Positions 17,296-26,286 are shown, numbered from the stretch's first letter. The stretch: 64,000 nt of DNA from Deinococcus humi (GCF_014201875.1 NZ_JACHFL010000006.1:186001-250000), one strand, 5' to 3'. Notes: generated by a model not told the origin, from the letters alone. Translations and numbers: made by a program.

Positions 17296-17499
17296 GCTGT
17301 AGGCTCCCTGCGTGCCACCACTGTAAAGGAGCAGCTTGTGATGGTGATACCTCCCCCAGGCGCCTTTCGCATGTGCCCCAAGGTCAGAAGAGCTGTTCGC
17401 ACCACGGGAGCGCGTTTAAGTGCGTGACTGGCGATGGCGGTCATGTGGCCTGATTGATTTATCTCGTTAGTTCGCCCCGATTACCAGTTGACCAAGGGG

Positions 17500-18066
17500 C
17501 TAGACCACTGAGGGACGGCGCAGGTCGATCACATCCACCTGCTGCTCCTCGAACAAGGCATACAGCGCATCAAGTCCTTCCCGCTCCATCATGTTCACTT
17601 CGCCCTCCGACAAGAAAAAGCCCATCCGCACCTTCCCGATGCTCTCTGACTTCGGCAGGGCGAGATGCGCGAACGCATCCGGGAACAGGTACGGTTCGGC
17701 GAATGCGAAAGCCACCTTCCCGTAGCGCTCAGCGAACACTGGCACGCTTCGCTGCACGTTATGCAGAAAGCTCACCTCCGGAACCGTCACGCGGAGATAG
17801 AGCAGGAACGTCAGGGACGCCATTACCGTATCCGCCACGACGTCGTCCAGCTCGGACACAGGGACGACGATCTCCACCGCCTCGCCCAACACGGCCTGGA
17901 AGTGCGTGAGTCCAAGCGACGTGAGGACGTGGGTGTCCTTCATGGCACCCGCAAAGTCCAGCAATTGAACGGTGAACCCATCATGTTCAAAACGTGCGTA
18001 GAAGTCCGGTGCGAAGCTCCCCAGGTAGCCTTCGTAGTGGTCAAGGTAGGCTTCGCCAAGGTTCAC
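17500..18066 (-). CDS. SUFU-like (suppressor of fused domain) protein
   Basis: 188 residues: AYLDHYEGYLGSFAPDFYAR, a ligand-facing strand TVQLLDFAGAMKDTHVLTSL-GLTHF, then EAVEIVVPVSELDDVVADTV and VAFAFAEPYLFPDAFAHLAL. The order matches the SUFU superfamily (conserved TLGLS-like segment here TSLGLT), members of which serve as immunity proteins in bacteria. Assignment by pattern. Stands alone on the minus strand. Confidence 0.55.
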   Translation of the reverse strand: MNLGEAYLDHYEGYLGSFAPDFYARFEHDGFTVQLLDFAGAMKDTHVLTSLGLTHFQAVLGEAVEIVVPVSELDDVVADTVMASLTFLLYLRVTVPEVSFLHNVQRSVPVFAERYGKVAFAFAEPYLFPDAFAHLALPKSESIGKVRMGFFLSEGEVNMMEREGLDALYALFEEQQVDVIDLRRPSVV

Positions 18067-18169
18067 GCATCCCGTTATATATGGCAGCTGGTGGTCTGAG
18101 TCAGATAAACGTCGACAGTTTTATACTGACCTTGATGACCAGGTTTTGACTCCTGGCCGACAGCCATGA

Positions 18170-18604
18170 TCAGCCAACAGAGATGATGACCCCAGTGTTG
18201 AGCTGCACAGCGGCGGAAACCGCTTCATGCACCGCAGGAAGAGCCGCCCGGTCGGGATCCAATGTCAGTCGCTCTGCTGAACTGGCCCTTTCCAGCATCT
18301 GCCAAAGCTGAAGGGCCTCCTCAGCCGTCCAGTACGACAGGCGGTTCGGATCGTCCCACGTCAATCGTGCTTCACGGACAGGCCCACCATCAATGGGTCG
18401 TCCAGTGGCCAAAAAGGTGAGGAGGTCGCTGGCATCCGCATTCCCCGCAAGATGCAGCGCCTTCTCCAGGGCCTCGAACCACCTGTAGCTCAACAGCGTA
18501 TCCGACGCAGGTGTAAGCTCCGCACTCGCATTGATCGCCGTGAAATGGCCGTAGTACCACGTCAGGATTTCACTGACCAGGTCTGGCGATTGGGCGTCTG
18601 CCAT
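18170..18604 (-). CDS. Hypothetical protein of the immunity-type array
   Basis: 144 residues, acidic, mostly helical: LVSEILTWYYGHFTAINASA, YRWFEALEKALHLAGNADAS, EARLTWDDPNRLSYWTAEEA, ending in a small beta pair (AAVQLNTGVIISVG). No family recognised. Divergent from the fragment at 18664. Confidence 0.5.
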   Translation of the reverse strand: MADAQSPDLVSEILTWYYGHFTAINASAELTPASDTLLSYRWFEALEKALHLAGNADASDLLTFLATGRPIDGGPVREARLTWDDPNRLSYWTAEEALQLWQMLERASSAERLTLDPDRAALPAVHEAVSAAVQLNTGVIISVG

Positions 18605-18663
18605 GTCCAGGCCAGCTTGTCCTTCCCTAACTTTTCGCTGAAAACCCTCTGGCTGGTGATGAG

Positions 18664-18905
18664 ATGGCGGGCGATTTCGACGCTTGGTATGTGCCAGCCG
18701 TGCGAGACGGTGATTTGGAAGGCTGGCCAGGAGAACAATGCCAGGCCTTGGAGATGCTTGACCATCTCCTAGCCGAGACGACGGGGCTCCAGGATATGGA
18801 GCTCTGGACGTCCGAAGCCCTGATGTCAGATTCCTGGTGGGCTAAAGCACGCCGAGGATTTTCATGGCATGGTGCAGCTTGGGACGATGTTGATCCTGTT
18901 ACGTC
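18664..18905 (+). pseudogene. Possible 5' fragment of a truncated gene
   Basis: MAGDFDAWYVPAVRDGDLEG, WPGEQCQALEMLDHLLAETT, GLQDMELWTSEALMSDSWWA, KARRGFSWHGAAWDDVDPV reads as globular protein but then runs into the antisense of the next gene, where the composition becomes unprotein-like. Interpreted as a gene whose 3' part was lost. Confidence 0.3.
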
Positions 18906-19321
18906 GGCTGTCTTGACTCGCTCCCCATCACCTCGCTCCACACGCGCTTTGCAAGCGCACCAAGGTCGAAGGGGCGGGTTTTGTCCTGTGCGGTGCTTTG
19001 AGGTTCATCAAAGTGGCACCAGTCTTCCAACGATTGCCGATGCAGTGCAAAGTCTCGGACGAGGGTCCGGTGAAGGGCAGTCTTCAGCTGTTGGTCCCCA
19101 TCGCCATGCTCGCCCAGATGGAAGTCGTACGAGATCAAAATCAGTTCCATCAGCGCAGATCGCTCATGACCGGACCAAGACTGTGCTTCATAGACAGCCA
19201 GAAATTCTTTCACCCGTTGAGCGTCAGCCACGCTCACGTACCAATCCCAGTCAGCAGGAGCTTCTGGAAGGCCCAAAGAGCTCGTCAATCGAATTCTCGT
19301 GGCCTCTGAGATGGGATTCAT
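18899..19321 (-). CDS. Hypothetical protein of the immunity-type array
   Basis: 140 residues, acidic and helical: GLPEAPADWDWYVSVADAQR, VKEFLAVYEAQSWSGHERSA, LMELILISYDFHLGEHGDGD, QSLEDWCHFDEP. Composition and length resemble other immunity-type proteins; the family is not recognised. It ends 60 bases before the left terminal repeat of the element at 19381. Confidence 0.5.
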   Translation of the reverse strand: MNPISEATRIRLTSSLGLPEAPADWDWYVSVADAQRVKEFLAVYEAQSWSGHERSALMELILISYDFHLGEHGDGDQQLKTALHRTLVRDFALHRQSLEDWCHFDEPQSTAQDKTRPFDLGALAKRVWSEVMGSESRQPT

Positions 19322-19528
19322 GCGGTCAGTATCTATCTCTGACGGTCCCGCGGACTCCGATTTTGTTATCGGGATAGCTTCTAGTGGACCGTCAACTTTG
19401 GTCTATCAGCTTGAGAAAAGCCTTGTCCCGATGGTTTCGGCAGGGCAGGCTGACGAGTGACCCGCATGCTGACCCTCTTTTGAGTACAGCGCGTCACTTC
19501 AGGTGCAGCTTCTCAGTACGATGGGCCG

Positions 19529-20002
19529 ATGCACGTCATCACGCATGAAAATTCTGACGAAGCACGCCAGGCTCTTCGGGACATCCTCTTCCTCTACGTG
19601 GATCTCGCCGAAAGTTACAACGGGTTCGGTCATGGCATGGATAGAGGCACCTTTGATCCATTCCGCTTTCTCGATGCGGAAGCTGAAGAGCCGGCCAACC
19701 CTCCGGTCAACCTTACCTTACTCCGCCAAGGTTCAGCTGTGGCACTGCTGTGCGGCTTATATGATCTTTGGAACGAAGCGGAAGATGTCAACATTGACCA
19801 TCCCTGGGTCGAGCGTCTTCGCAGTGCTTTGGCTCAATGGCGCTTTGCTGCTTGTCCTGATATTGCACAGGTCATGGTCGAAACATTTGAACGGTACTCT
19901 CGATTTGATGATCCTTGGCTAGGTGAACAGGTCCAACCGCTGTACGAGAAGTACGTTGCGGCTTACTTCATCCGACTGGCCACAGGTCAGGCCGCGGGAT
20001 GA
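19529..20002 (+). CDS. Hypothetical protein inside the repeat-bounded element
   Basis: 157 residues, acidic, helical: EARQALRDILFLYVDLAESY, TFDPFRFLDAEAEEPANPPV, GLYDLWNEAEDVNIDHPWVE, MVETFERYSRFDDPWLGEQV. No signal peptide. No family recognised. A similar size and composition to other members of the array suggests an immunity-type role. Confidence 0.5.
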   Translation: MHVITHENSDEARQALRDILFLYVDLAESYNGFGHGMDRGTFDPFRFLDAEAEEPANPPVNLTLLRQGSAVALLCGLYDLWNEAEDVNIDHPWVERLRSALAQWRFAACPDIAQVMVETFERYSRFDDPWLGEQVQPLYEKYVAAYFIRLATGQAAG

Positions 20003-20161
20003 ACCAGTCCACTCACTAACCCATGCAGAAGTCCGCAGCGTAACGTGTGCTGATTTCCTACGAGGCAGACGCGCCTCCAAGAGATAAGGAACTCCGTTTA
20101 GGGCTTACATCGGCCTACACTCCACAACTCTGACTAAAGCCAGAAGACCTAATATATTTGA

Positions 20162-20545
20162 ATGAAAGATAAGGGGTTTTCAGTGGCGGGGTTAGTTAGC
20201 GTGCTCGTCCTGACGGCTTGTGGTGATCGTGCTGAGGATCTGGGCTGGCTCCCACCTCCCACGCCTAACGGCTGCGCTATCCATCTTTTTGCTGCTCCGG
20301 CGTTCCAGCAAAATGCTGCCAACGATATTATCGAGGGCGCTGGTAAGTTCTCTAATCTTAAGACACTGCCTGGGGCAACGAAGAATTGGACAGATCAAGT
20401 TAAGAGTATTTTAATCGGAAGAAAAGCGATTATACAAACATGGGAAATGGAAAACTTTCAAGGCGCAACTAACATTTACAAAGAGAGTGAATTTGCACCT
20501 GATGTTAGTACATTCAATTCAATGCAGGTTGATTGTTTTAACTAA
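20162..20545 (+). CDS. Lipoprotein with beta/gamma-crystallin-like domain
   Basis: 127 residues; MKDKGFSVAGLVSVLVLTAC is a lipoprotein signal with lipobox LTAC. The mature part has the Greek-key pattern of beta/gamma crystallins: TDQVKSILIGRKAIIQTWEM, ENFQGATNIYKESEF and FNSMQVDCF. Low GC compared with neighbours suggests a foreign origin. Outer-surface localisation expected; calcium binding cannot be judged. Confidence 0.55.
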   Translation: MKDKGFSVAGLVSVLVLTACGDRAEDLGWLPPPTPNGCAIHLFAAPAFQQNAANDIIEGAGKFSNLKTLPGATKNWTDQVKSILIGRKAIIQTWEMENFQGATNIYKESEFAPDVSTFNSMQVDCFN

Positions 20546-20731
20546 GCATTTGATCAACGAGAAGCCTGAGGCGTTTTCTGAATGCCTTCTAATGGGACGT
20601 CAACTTTGGTCTGTCAGGGGTGGGACAACTAGTCTCCCCACCCAAGGCGTGAGGGAAGGCCACTAACTTGGGCATGGCACCCGTCATCACCCAGGCTGCG
20701 GGTCCTGTCACCCACAGGGCTTCTCAGGTCT

Positions 20732-21190
20732 TCACGACACCCAGTTGGACGTCAGGACGCCCTCAGGCGACAGGGAATAGCCTCGGCCGTATTTTGGTCC
20801 AAAGAAATAATCCATCTGCAGACCTCCGTCTGGCTCGAGCACGTACTGACCCCACCCCACTTCGTACACCTGTCGTTGTGGCTCAAGCAGTGCCATTGAA
20901 GGCACGAAGAGGCCTGCTGGACCCGTTGCATCCCAGAGCCGCGTGATGTGGAGCGCGCAGTAGCGACGCCAGTCCAGCAACGACTTCTCCTCAATCCCTA
21001 CAAGCTGCAGGACGAAGGCCCGGTCAACGTTGGTGACCGGCTTGGGAAGAACACCGTCAGCACGCGACGTGGATTCCGTGAGCCACATGCTGTCCGGACG
21101 CAGGTCTTTATAGGTAAACCAGTCGCGGTACAGCAGCTGAAGCGCTCTGGGATCTGGCTGGTCCGGCCGTCGTCTCACGGCGCTGACCAT
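20732..21190 (-). CDS. Hypothetical protein, coupled to upstream small gene
   Basis: 152 residues from ATG 21190: VSAVRRRPDQPDPRALQLLY, RDWFTYKDLRPDSMWLTEST, LVGIEEKSLLDWRRYCALHI, LEPQRQVYEVGWGQYVLEPD. The start overlaps the stop of the gene upstream (TGATG), indicating coupled translation. Family unknown. Both genes lie between the inner pair of terminal repeats. Confidence 0.5.
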   Translation of the reverse strand: MVSAVRRRPDQPDPRALQLLYRDWFTYKDLRPDSMWLTESTSRADGVLPKPVTNVDRAFVLQLVGIEEKSLLDWRRYCALHITRLWDATGPAGLFVPSMALLEPQRQVYEVGWGQYVLEPDGGLQMDYFFGPKYGRGYSLSPEGVLTSNWVS

Positions 21191-21372
21191 CAATGGCCCC
21201 CTGCAGATGGGCAGGGCCGGTGGTACGCCAAGGCACGTTGACAGTCATTTAAGGGGCAGTAGACCGAGGAAGAGGCGTCCGAGTCGAGGGCCAGCATGCG
21301 GGTGACTTGCCAGTCTGCCCTGCTGAAACCATTGGGACGTTGAAACTCGAGGCTGATGCCAATGTCTTCCAC
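21190..21372 (-). CDS. Small hypothetical protein
   Basis: 60 residues, MEDIGISLEFQRPNGFSRAD, WQVTRMLALDSDASSSVYCP, LNDCQRALAYHRPC. Considered real because its TGA shares bases with the ATG of the next gene and because both are confined to the same repeat-bounded unit. No family recognised. Confidence 0.4.
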   Translation of the reverse strand: MEDIGISLEFQRPNGFSRADWQVTRMLALDSDASSSVYCPLNDCQRALAYHRPCPSAGGH

Positions 21373-21439
21373 ACGACGAGTTTAGAAGGCTTTTCCCAAA
21401 CTGACAGACCAAAGTGGACAGTCCACTAGCAGGACTTTG

Positions 21440-21787
21440 TTACTTCTTGTCGTATCGCCACTTTTTTAGCTCTTCGATGCGCTTTTCCATCCGTTTGAGG
21501 ATGGCTATAGATTCATCTTCGTAGGGGTCCTTGATGCCCCCTTCCTCCGCAGGCATCAGCACGCCGAAATTCCACAACAGCTGACCGAACTGCTGGTTGG
21601 GCTCAGCTTCCACGGCTTCGAGCAGACGTTCCAAAATGGCAAGGTTGGCTTCCTGACGGCTCATCAACACTGGGTCAGTGTCCCATGTCAGTAGCACGAG
21701 ACAAGTTCTGACAAAGTCCTGTTTGGGCGTGTCGGCTGAAGGTGGGGATAGCCCTATTCCTCTGAGAAATGATGTTCTCGACTCCAC
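21440..21787 (-). CDS. Hypothetical helical protein
   Basis: 115 residues, second gene of a minus-strand pair; its start overlaps the end of the upstream gene by 34 bases. Helical, with EANLAILERLLEAVEAEPNQ and a basic coiled tail AILKRMEKRIEELKKWRYDK. A later ATG (MSRQEANLAILE) would remove the overlap. Family unknown. It starts just outside the right terminal repeat of the 19381-21429 element. Confidence 0.5.
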   Translation of the reverse strand: MESRTSFLRGIGLSPPSADTPKQDFVRTCLVLLTWDTDPVLMSRQEANLAILERLLEAVEAEPNQQFGQLLWNFGVLMPAEEGGIKDPYEDESIAILKRMEKRIEELKKWRYDKK

Positions 21788-22257
21788 GACTCGATGCCTG
21801 TGAGTGTCTCGTCAAAAACGACATCTCTGAAGAGAACACCTGACCAACGTGACTGACCATCAAAGCAGACCCAAACGCTGTTGTTGCACAGACGCAAGAC
21901 ATGGTTATGATTCGCTACACCATCCACGAACTCAAATTCCAGGAGGGCGTACTGGTCATCGAAGACCAGACGGCAGCGGTCAACGTCTGTCACAGTGACG
22001 GTGATGTCTTCGTGCTTGATGTCTTGAGGGAGATGCCGCGTCGGCGTGAGGTCATGACGTTCGCCGAACAGATGCTCGATGGCGACCACCTGGCCCTCGG
22101 GCCGAAGGTTAACCAAAGTTGCTGGCCGCAACGCACCAATCTGGAAGAGGTGGTCCCCTTCTTTGTGGTCCACAGAGGCCAAGACATCAAGACGAGGGAT
22201 TGAGGGTGCGATGAAGGCGCGGTAACGTCCATCCATCGGCCAGCGCAGCTCTGTCAT
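21754..22257 (-). CDS. Hypothetical beta-rich protein, immunity-type
   Basis: About 167 residues from ATG 22257 (MTELRWPMDGRYRAFIAPSI), preferred because GGAG lies ten bases upstream; the frame is open to 22305. Strand-rich: LRPEGQVVAIEHLFGERHDL, DITVTVTDVDRCRLVFDDQY, ALLEFEFVDGVANHNHVLRL, SVWVCFDGQSRWSGVLFRDV. No family recognised; size and context fit the immunity-type array. Confidence 0.5.
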   Translation of the reverse strand: MTELRWPMDGRYRAFIAPSIPRLDVLASVDHKEGDHLFQIGALRPATLVNLRPEGQVVAIEHLFGERHDLTPTRHLPQDIKHEDITVTVTDVDRCRLVFDDQYALLEFEFVDGVANHNHVLRLCNNSVWVCFDGQSRWSGVLFRDVVFDETLTGIESWSREHHFSEE

Positions 22258-22341
22258 TGCCCCCATTCTCCGGTAAGCGTAAGCCTTGACCGTTGCCCAC
22301 ACCAAACGCTCTAAGCCATTTGAGGCAGGGCGAGCCGATCA

Positions 22342-22881
22342 TTGCTCACCTACAGTGTTGGCGTGAACGACGCGAACCCGAATTCGAGACGACGGGTCCG
22401 CACGTTCAAGCGGGCGATTGCCGACATTTCTATTGTTGGTCGAGTGGCCATCGGTGCTGTTTCCTTACAGCGTTACTGCGTGGCACGCGGCATTCAGCAC
22501 TATGAAGTCGATCGTCTGATTGAGTACTGCTTTGAGTTCACGACGATAACCGACCCTATTGTTTGGGCGAACCTGACCCCTCCACTCGCGTCTTCATGCG
22601 TCGAGTTACCTGACGATCTGGCGCACTCAATCGGCAAGGATCACGTTGAGGAGTTCAATACGCTACGGCGGGAAGTGATGAGCATTGCGTATTGCGATTT
22701 TTTTGCTGGCGTGAGTGACGCCTCGCGACGTCACCTCCTTGCGGTATTCCAGATTCTGATACACGCAGGAGTGCCCTTGCCAGACGTAGAAGCCTTCAAA
22801 GTGAGCGCCTTTGCTGAGAGAGGGGGGTGGGGAAACCCTGTCTCTCCTGACACCCTTTCGAGTTGGCGTTCACTCGCTTGA
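22342..22881 (+). CDS. Hypothetical protein
   Basis: Up to 179 residues. TTG 22342 gives the longest frame; GTG 22363 (VNDANPNSRRRVRTFKRAIA) is more plausible. Helical: LQRYCVARGIQHYEVDRLIE, YCFEFTTITDPIVWANLTPP, HVEEFNTLRREVMSIAYCDF, SDASRRHLLAVFQILIHAGV. Family unknown. Divergent from the preceding minus-strand pair. Confidence 0.5.
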   Translation: MLTYSVGVNDANPNSRRRVRTFKRAIADISIVGRVAIGAVSLQRYCVARGIQHYEVDRLIEYCFEFTTITDPIVWANLTPPLASSCVELPDDLAHSIGKDHVEEFNTLRREVMSIAYCDFFAGVSDASRRHLLAVFQILIHAGVPLPDVEAFKVSAFAERGGWGNPVSPDTLSSWRSLA

Positions 22882-23078
22882 AACGGCTGTAGTTCAGCTC
22901 CCAGTGTGTTTATGGGATGGTTTCTGGTAAGACTTTGTTACTTTCCTGTGCCGTCTGACATTGAGAGGGTTTCAGCTGCCAAAGCCACTTAACCTCACCA
23001 GCATCGTGAGCGCTGTCGACCGCGCAAGACACTGCATGAATGCCTTCTGCCACCCACCAGGCGTGCAATCATCGCCGC

Positions 23079-24029
23079 ATGGTCCGAGTCACCCTGCTGG
23101 AAGTCGAGACACCCGTCGTCCTCGACGAGTCCGGCCCACCTGTCACTGCCAACGACATTGCCGCGTTCGAAGCCCTGCTGGGCCGCGCCCTGCCTGCGGA
23201 CTACCGCGCCTTCCTCCTGGCCTACAACGGCGGCTTTCCCAGGGTGACTCTGGGCACCAGCGAGGACGGCAAAGAGTTCATGCTGAGTTGGTTTCTCGAA
23301 CTCCACCCAGACGCCATGGACGAGCCTTACACCAGCCGTCTCTGCACGCCTGCACGCCGCGAAGCGGATTACGGCTGGGGCCTGCCGGACGACGCGCTGG
23401 TGTTCGCCGAGGATCCGGGCGGGAACCTGTACACCCTCAGCCTGGATGACGCAGAGCATACGGTGCGGTTCATCGATCATGAAGTCGATGACCCCTTCGA
23501 CTCGCATCGGGTGCTGGCACACGGGTTCACGGCGTTTCTGCAATTGATCCGCTCGGTCAACGCTCAGGCGGCGTTGGACGCCGAACAGCAGGACCAGGAA
23601 CGCGAGTCCCTGGCCCGTGGCCCATTCCCGGCCGCGGTGGAAGCGCAATTGCAGCGTGCCGAAGCGCTCCTGCCAGAGGTGCGGGCGGCAGTGCGGCGCG
23701 CTGGGCTGGCGGTCTTCGACGAGAAGAGCCATTTCTCGCTGCATGCCGACCCGCACTCCCGCCATGTCTTTGACGTGATGCTGTGGCTGCACGAGACGGC
23801 TACGGGCCCGTGCGTCACCCGAGCGGACATGCATCAGGTCCTCCAGGGATGGGTCCGTGACAGGCCGGGCGGGTTTGGACTGAAAGGGTACGGGCCCGAC
23901 TTCCTGGATGACTGGTGGACGGCACGATTTGACGAGGGCGCCTTGGAGGGCGAGCCTAAAGGCACAGCAACCTTCACGCCGGCGGCACGGGCCGCCCTGT
24001 TGGCTGCACTGCGCCCCCGACTGGCGTGA
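23079..24029 (+). CDS. SMI1/KNR4 (SUKH) family protein with extra C-domain
   Basis: 316 residues. The N-terminal half is a SUKH domain: DIAAFEALLGRALPADYRAF, LLAYNGGFPRV (the typical Y-x-x-F-L...NGG motif), LVFAEDPGGNLYTLSLDD and VLAHGFTAFLQLI. A second domain (about 190-316) has EKSHFSLHADPHSRHVFDVM and GFGLKGYGPDFLDDWWTARF, not recognised. SUKH proteins are the largest immunity superfamily against nuclease toxins. The ATG at 23079 is chosen because the domain starts directly after it. No toxin adjacent. Confidence 0.75.
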   Translation: MVRVTLLEVETPVVLDESGPPVTANDIAAFEALLGRALPADYRAFLLAYNGGFPRVTLGTSEDGKEFMLSWFLELHPDAMDEPYTSRLCTPARREADYGWGLPDDALVFAEDPGGNLYTLSLDDAEHTVRFIDHEVDDPFDSHRVLAHGFTAFLQLIRSVNAQAALDAEQQDQERESLARGPFPAAVEAQLQRAEALLPEVRAAVRRAGLAVFDEKSHFSLHADPHSRHVFDVMLWLHETATGPCVTRADMHQVLQGWVRDRPGGFGLKGYGPDFLDDWWTARFDEGALEGEPKGTATFTPAARAALLAALRPRLA

Positions 24030-24224
24030 GGTGTGACCCATTGAGCAATGCCGTAGCTTGAAGAGCAGCCTGCAAAAGGCAAAAAGAAGCGGCAGAGTCC
24101 AGCTAGTGGCACCCCTGAACAAATTCTGTGGCGGTGTCTTGACGGAGCCTCAGTTTAAGGGCGGAACAGCGGTACTTCAGGTTGCGTCTCCCTACCTGAA
24201 GACTCGACATACGATGAGCGAGCG

Positions 24225-24983
24225 ATGACCCTCGGCACCCAGCCCCCATTTGTCTTTGATCAACAGCAGCGCAACACTCTCAAGGTGTCGGATCTTGCGG
24301 CCTACGTTCAGCAGTCTGCGCGTGACCGGATCGGATGGATTCACGTGAGGCAGGTCTGGCTTCCCGACTGGCAACCTGAAAAATGGGCCTACGAAGTCCA
24401 ACGGATCGAAGTGACGTTCCAGTCGTATGAGACGTGGAAGCGACGCGAAGCCGAGCAAAGTGTTGAGCCCTGGGAAGTGCTGATGCTCACGCAGTATTCG
24501 GTCTTCGTGACGGATCATCTGCCCACCGTCGAAGCATTCTTCTCGCGATTTGTCGAGAAGCCCGAATACGTCCGACATCCAGATCGCGTTGACTGTCCGC
24601 ATGAATACGCGGACGAAGAGTTGTCAGATGAGTTGCCTGCGCGGTGGAGTCTGGTCCGCCGTGCCTGGGTGAGTTATCTCCTGTATCTCCAGGTTCAGGA
24701 GGCCACGGTGTACTGGGATGCGCCAGCGGAACGGCTTCAGGGCCAGATCACTGAAGTGGGCTTCAACAGTTTTGTTTTAACAACTGACCAGGGCGCACAG
24801 CACCTCTGGTTTTCAGATCGGTTTGGAACTCACATCTATTCCATTGAAGAGGACGGGTACGTCGGGAATCTCTGGCGGGAACCCAGTGCGCGCGTAGCAC
24901 TCCACGCTGAAGATTTGCCTGTGTGGGACGATGTCCTGGCCTGCTGGATTTCTCTTTCCGAAACTGACTCTGGCGATGGGTGA
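24225..24983 (+). CDS. Hypothetical protein, immunity-type
   Basis: 252 residues, acidic and Trp/Tyr-rich: VRQVWLPDWQPEKWAYEVQR, IEVTFQSYETWKRREAEQSV, ARWSLVRRAWVSYLLYLQVQ, GAQHLWFSDRFGTHIYSIEE, ending VWDDVLACWISLSETDSG. No signal peptide. Unknown family. Last gene of the orphan array; the next IS6 copy starts 75 bases later. Confidence 0.55.
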   Translation: MTLGTQPPFVFDQQQRNTLKVSDLAAYVQQSARDRIGWIHVRQVWLPDWQPEKWAYEVQRIEVTFQSYETWKRREAEQSVEPWEVLMLTQYSVFVTDHLPTVEAFFSRFVEKPEYVRHPDRVDCPHEYADEELSDELPARWSLVRRAWVSYLLYLQVQEATVYWDAPAERLQGQITEVGFNSFVLTTDQGAQHLWFSDRFGTHIYSIEEDGYVGNLWREPSARVALHAEDLPVWDDVLACWISLSETDSGDG

Positions 24984-25058
24984 AGGCATGAAGGAGACCT
25001 CTTCAACACTGGTGCGCCCTATCGACTGCTTCACCTACCTCAAGTTGTTGCCCTCAGC

Positions 25059-25862
25059 GGTTCTGGCAAGATAACCGCAGTACGCTGATCGTCCGTGACT
25101 GACCGTAAGCCCCACCGTCACCGCCCTCCCGCTGAGCATCATCGGTCACGCCCTGTGGCTGTATCACCACTTTCCTCTCAGCGAGCGCGATGTCCAAGAA
25201 TTGATGCACGTGCGCGGCATTGTCGTCAGCCATGAAACGCTACGGCAGCGGAACATGGGGTTCGCACCACTCCTCACCGATGGGCTACGTCACCGAGAGG
25301 GGACGCCGGGGTTCGGGGTGGTTCCTGGACGAGATGTGCACTGAGATCGGTGGCCGGAAACACTGGTTGTGGCGGGCCGTCGATAGGACTGGCGCAGTGC
25401 TTGATCTCCTGTTGCAACCTCACCGGGACACGCAGGCGGCCAAGTCCTTTTTCGAAAGGCTCTTGGTGAACCACGACGTTCCAGACGTCATTCACACCGA
25501 CAAGCTTTGGAGTGACGGGGCGGCCATTCGAGCGCTTCCGGTGCTCCATGCGGTGGAGCACCTCCAGGTCCGTTCCTCTGCGCGCTGCAACAACCGCATT
25601 GAACAGTCCCACCGCAGGGCCCGGAAACAGAAGCGAAGTCAGTTGGGCTTCAAGAAATCACGACGGGCACAAGAATTTCTGGCCCTGCAGACCCGCATTT
25701 TGAACCTTCACCAGCACACCCGAACCACTGTCCCCGCGCTCAATCGAAGGACCCATCCATCGCAGGCCCACCGGGCCTGGCAACGCGCCTTTGTTGCGGC
25801 AGTCTGAGATTCAGATCGCTGCTGGAAAGATTTGGCCTACTCAAGGTTAAGTTGCCAGAACC
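25059..25862 (+). mobile_element. IS6-family insertion sequence (defective copy)
   Basis: Ends GGTTCTGGCAAGATAAC and GGTTAAGTTGCCAGAACC, 804 bp. Same subtype as the copies at 4085 and 53472. Flanks CCCTCAGC and AAGTTGCA do not form a duplication. Confidence 0.85.
25096..25807 (+). pseudogene. IS6-family DDE transposase, frameshifted
   Basis: GTG start VTDRKPHRHR, frameshift, PLSIIGHALWLYHHFPLSER in another frame, then from about 25318 WFLDEMCTEIGGRKHWLWRA, NHDVPDVIHTDKLWSDGAAI, RCNNRIEQSHRRARKQKRSQ to the stop. All three catalytic residues remain, but at least two indels separate the first 80 codons. Confidence 0.85.
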
Positions 25863-26081
25863 AAGTTGCAATAGACCTGCTTGGTAACTACCTCATTCCT
25901 GCCGCACTCAATCTGACGAGCGCCGCTTTGCCGCACTCGAATGAATTGAGCAGGGTAACTACCAAATGAGCCTCACCTTGCTTCGAGAATTAAGATGGCG
26001 TCGCTTATAAGCGCAGCATCGTCGGGGTCGGTTTCAGCGTGAAATGCACTTTCCAGTCTCGCTCTGATGTCCACCACCTAC

Positions 26082-26140
26082 GGCGCTCGCGAGTAGCCGT
26101 GCTGCTGCCCAGTCCACCCGCTGCAGGGTGGCGGAGCGGA
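26082..26140 (+). repeat. 59-bp segment repeated at 45077-45135 (inverted)
   Basis: Matches the complement of 45077-45135 at 57 of 59 positions (core: GTAGCCGTGCTGCTGCCCAG). Its right end runs into the IS5-family remnant at 26128, so it is probably part of, or hitch-hiked with, that element. Confidence 0.65.
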
Positions 26141-26286
26141 CGTTCGCATGGCTCGGCAAATGCCGTCGGTTGTCCAAGGACTACGAGGCTCTTCCAGAAA
26201 CCATTGAGATGCTGGTGCATCTGGCCATGATCCGGTTGATACTCCGTCGGTTGGCACGCGACTCTCCCACCTCATCTTGGCCTTGA
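26128..26286 (+). mobile_element. IS5-family transposase 3' remnant
   Basis: Frame [52 protein letters not shown]. Very close to the remnant at 11496-11654. Everything upstream of the catalytic glutamate is missing. Confidence 0.8.

Larger units (their letters stand above)
19381..21429. mobile_element. Transposase-less element with 35-bp terminal repeats
   Basis: Left end CTAGTGGACCGTCAACTTTG (19381 onward) and the complement of the right end, CTAGTGGACTGTCCACTTTG, agree at 30 of 35 positions. A third copy in the left orientation starts at 20589 (CTAATGGGACGTCAACTTTG). Outer unit 2049 bp, inner unit (20589-21429) 841 bp. CTAG at both outer edges could be part of the repeat or a 4-bp target duplication. 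Contents are four small genes and no transposase. Confidence 0.6.

Noticed and set aside
22995..24122. 375-codon frame antisense to the SUKH gene
   Set aside because: Mirror frame of a GC-rich gene; the plus strand carries the SUKH motifs.
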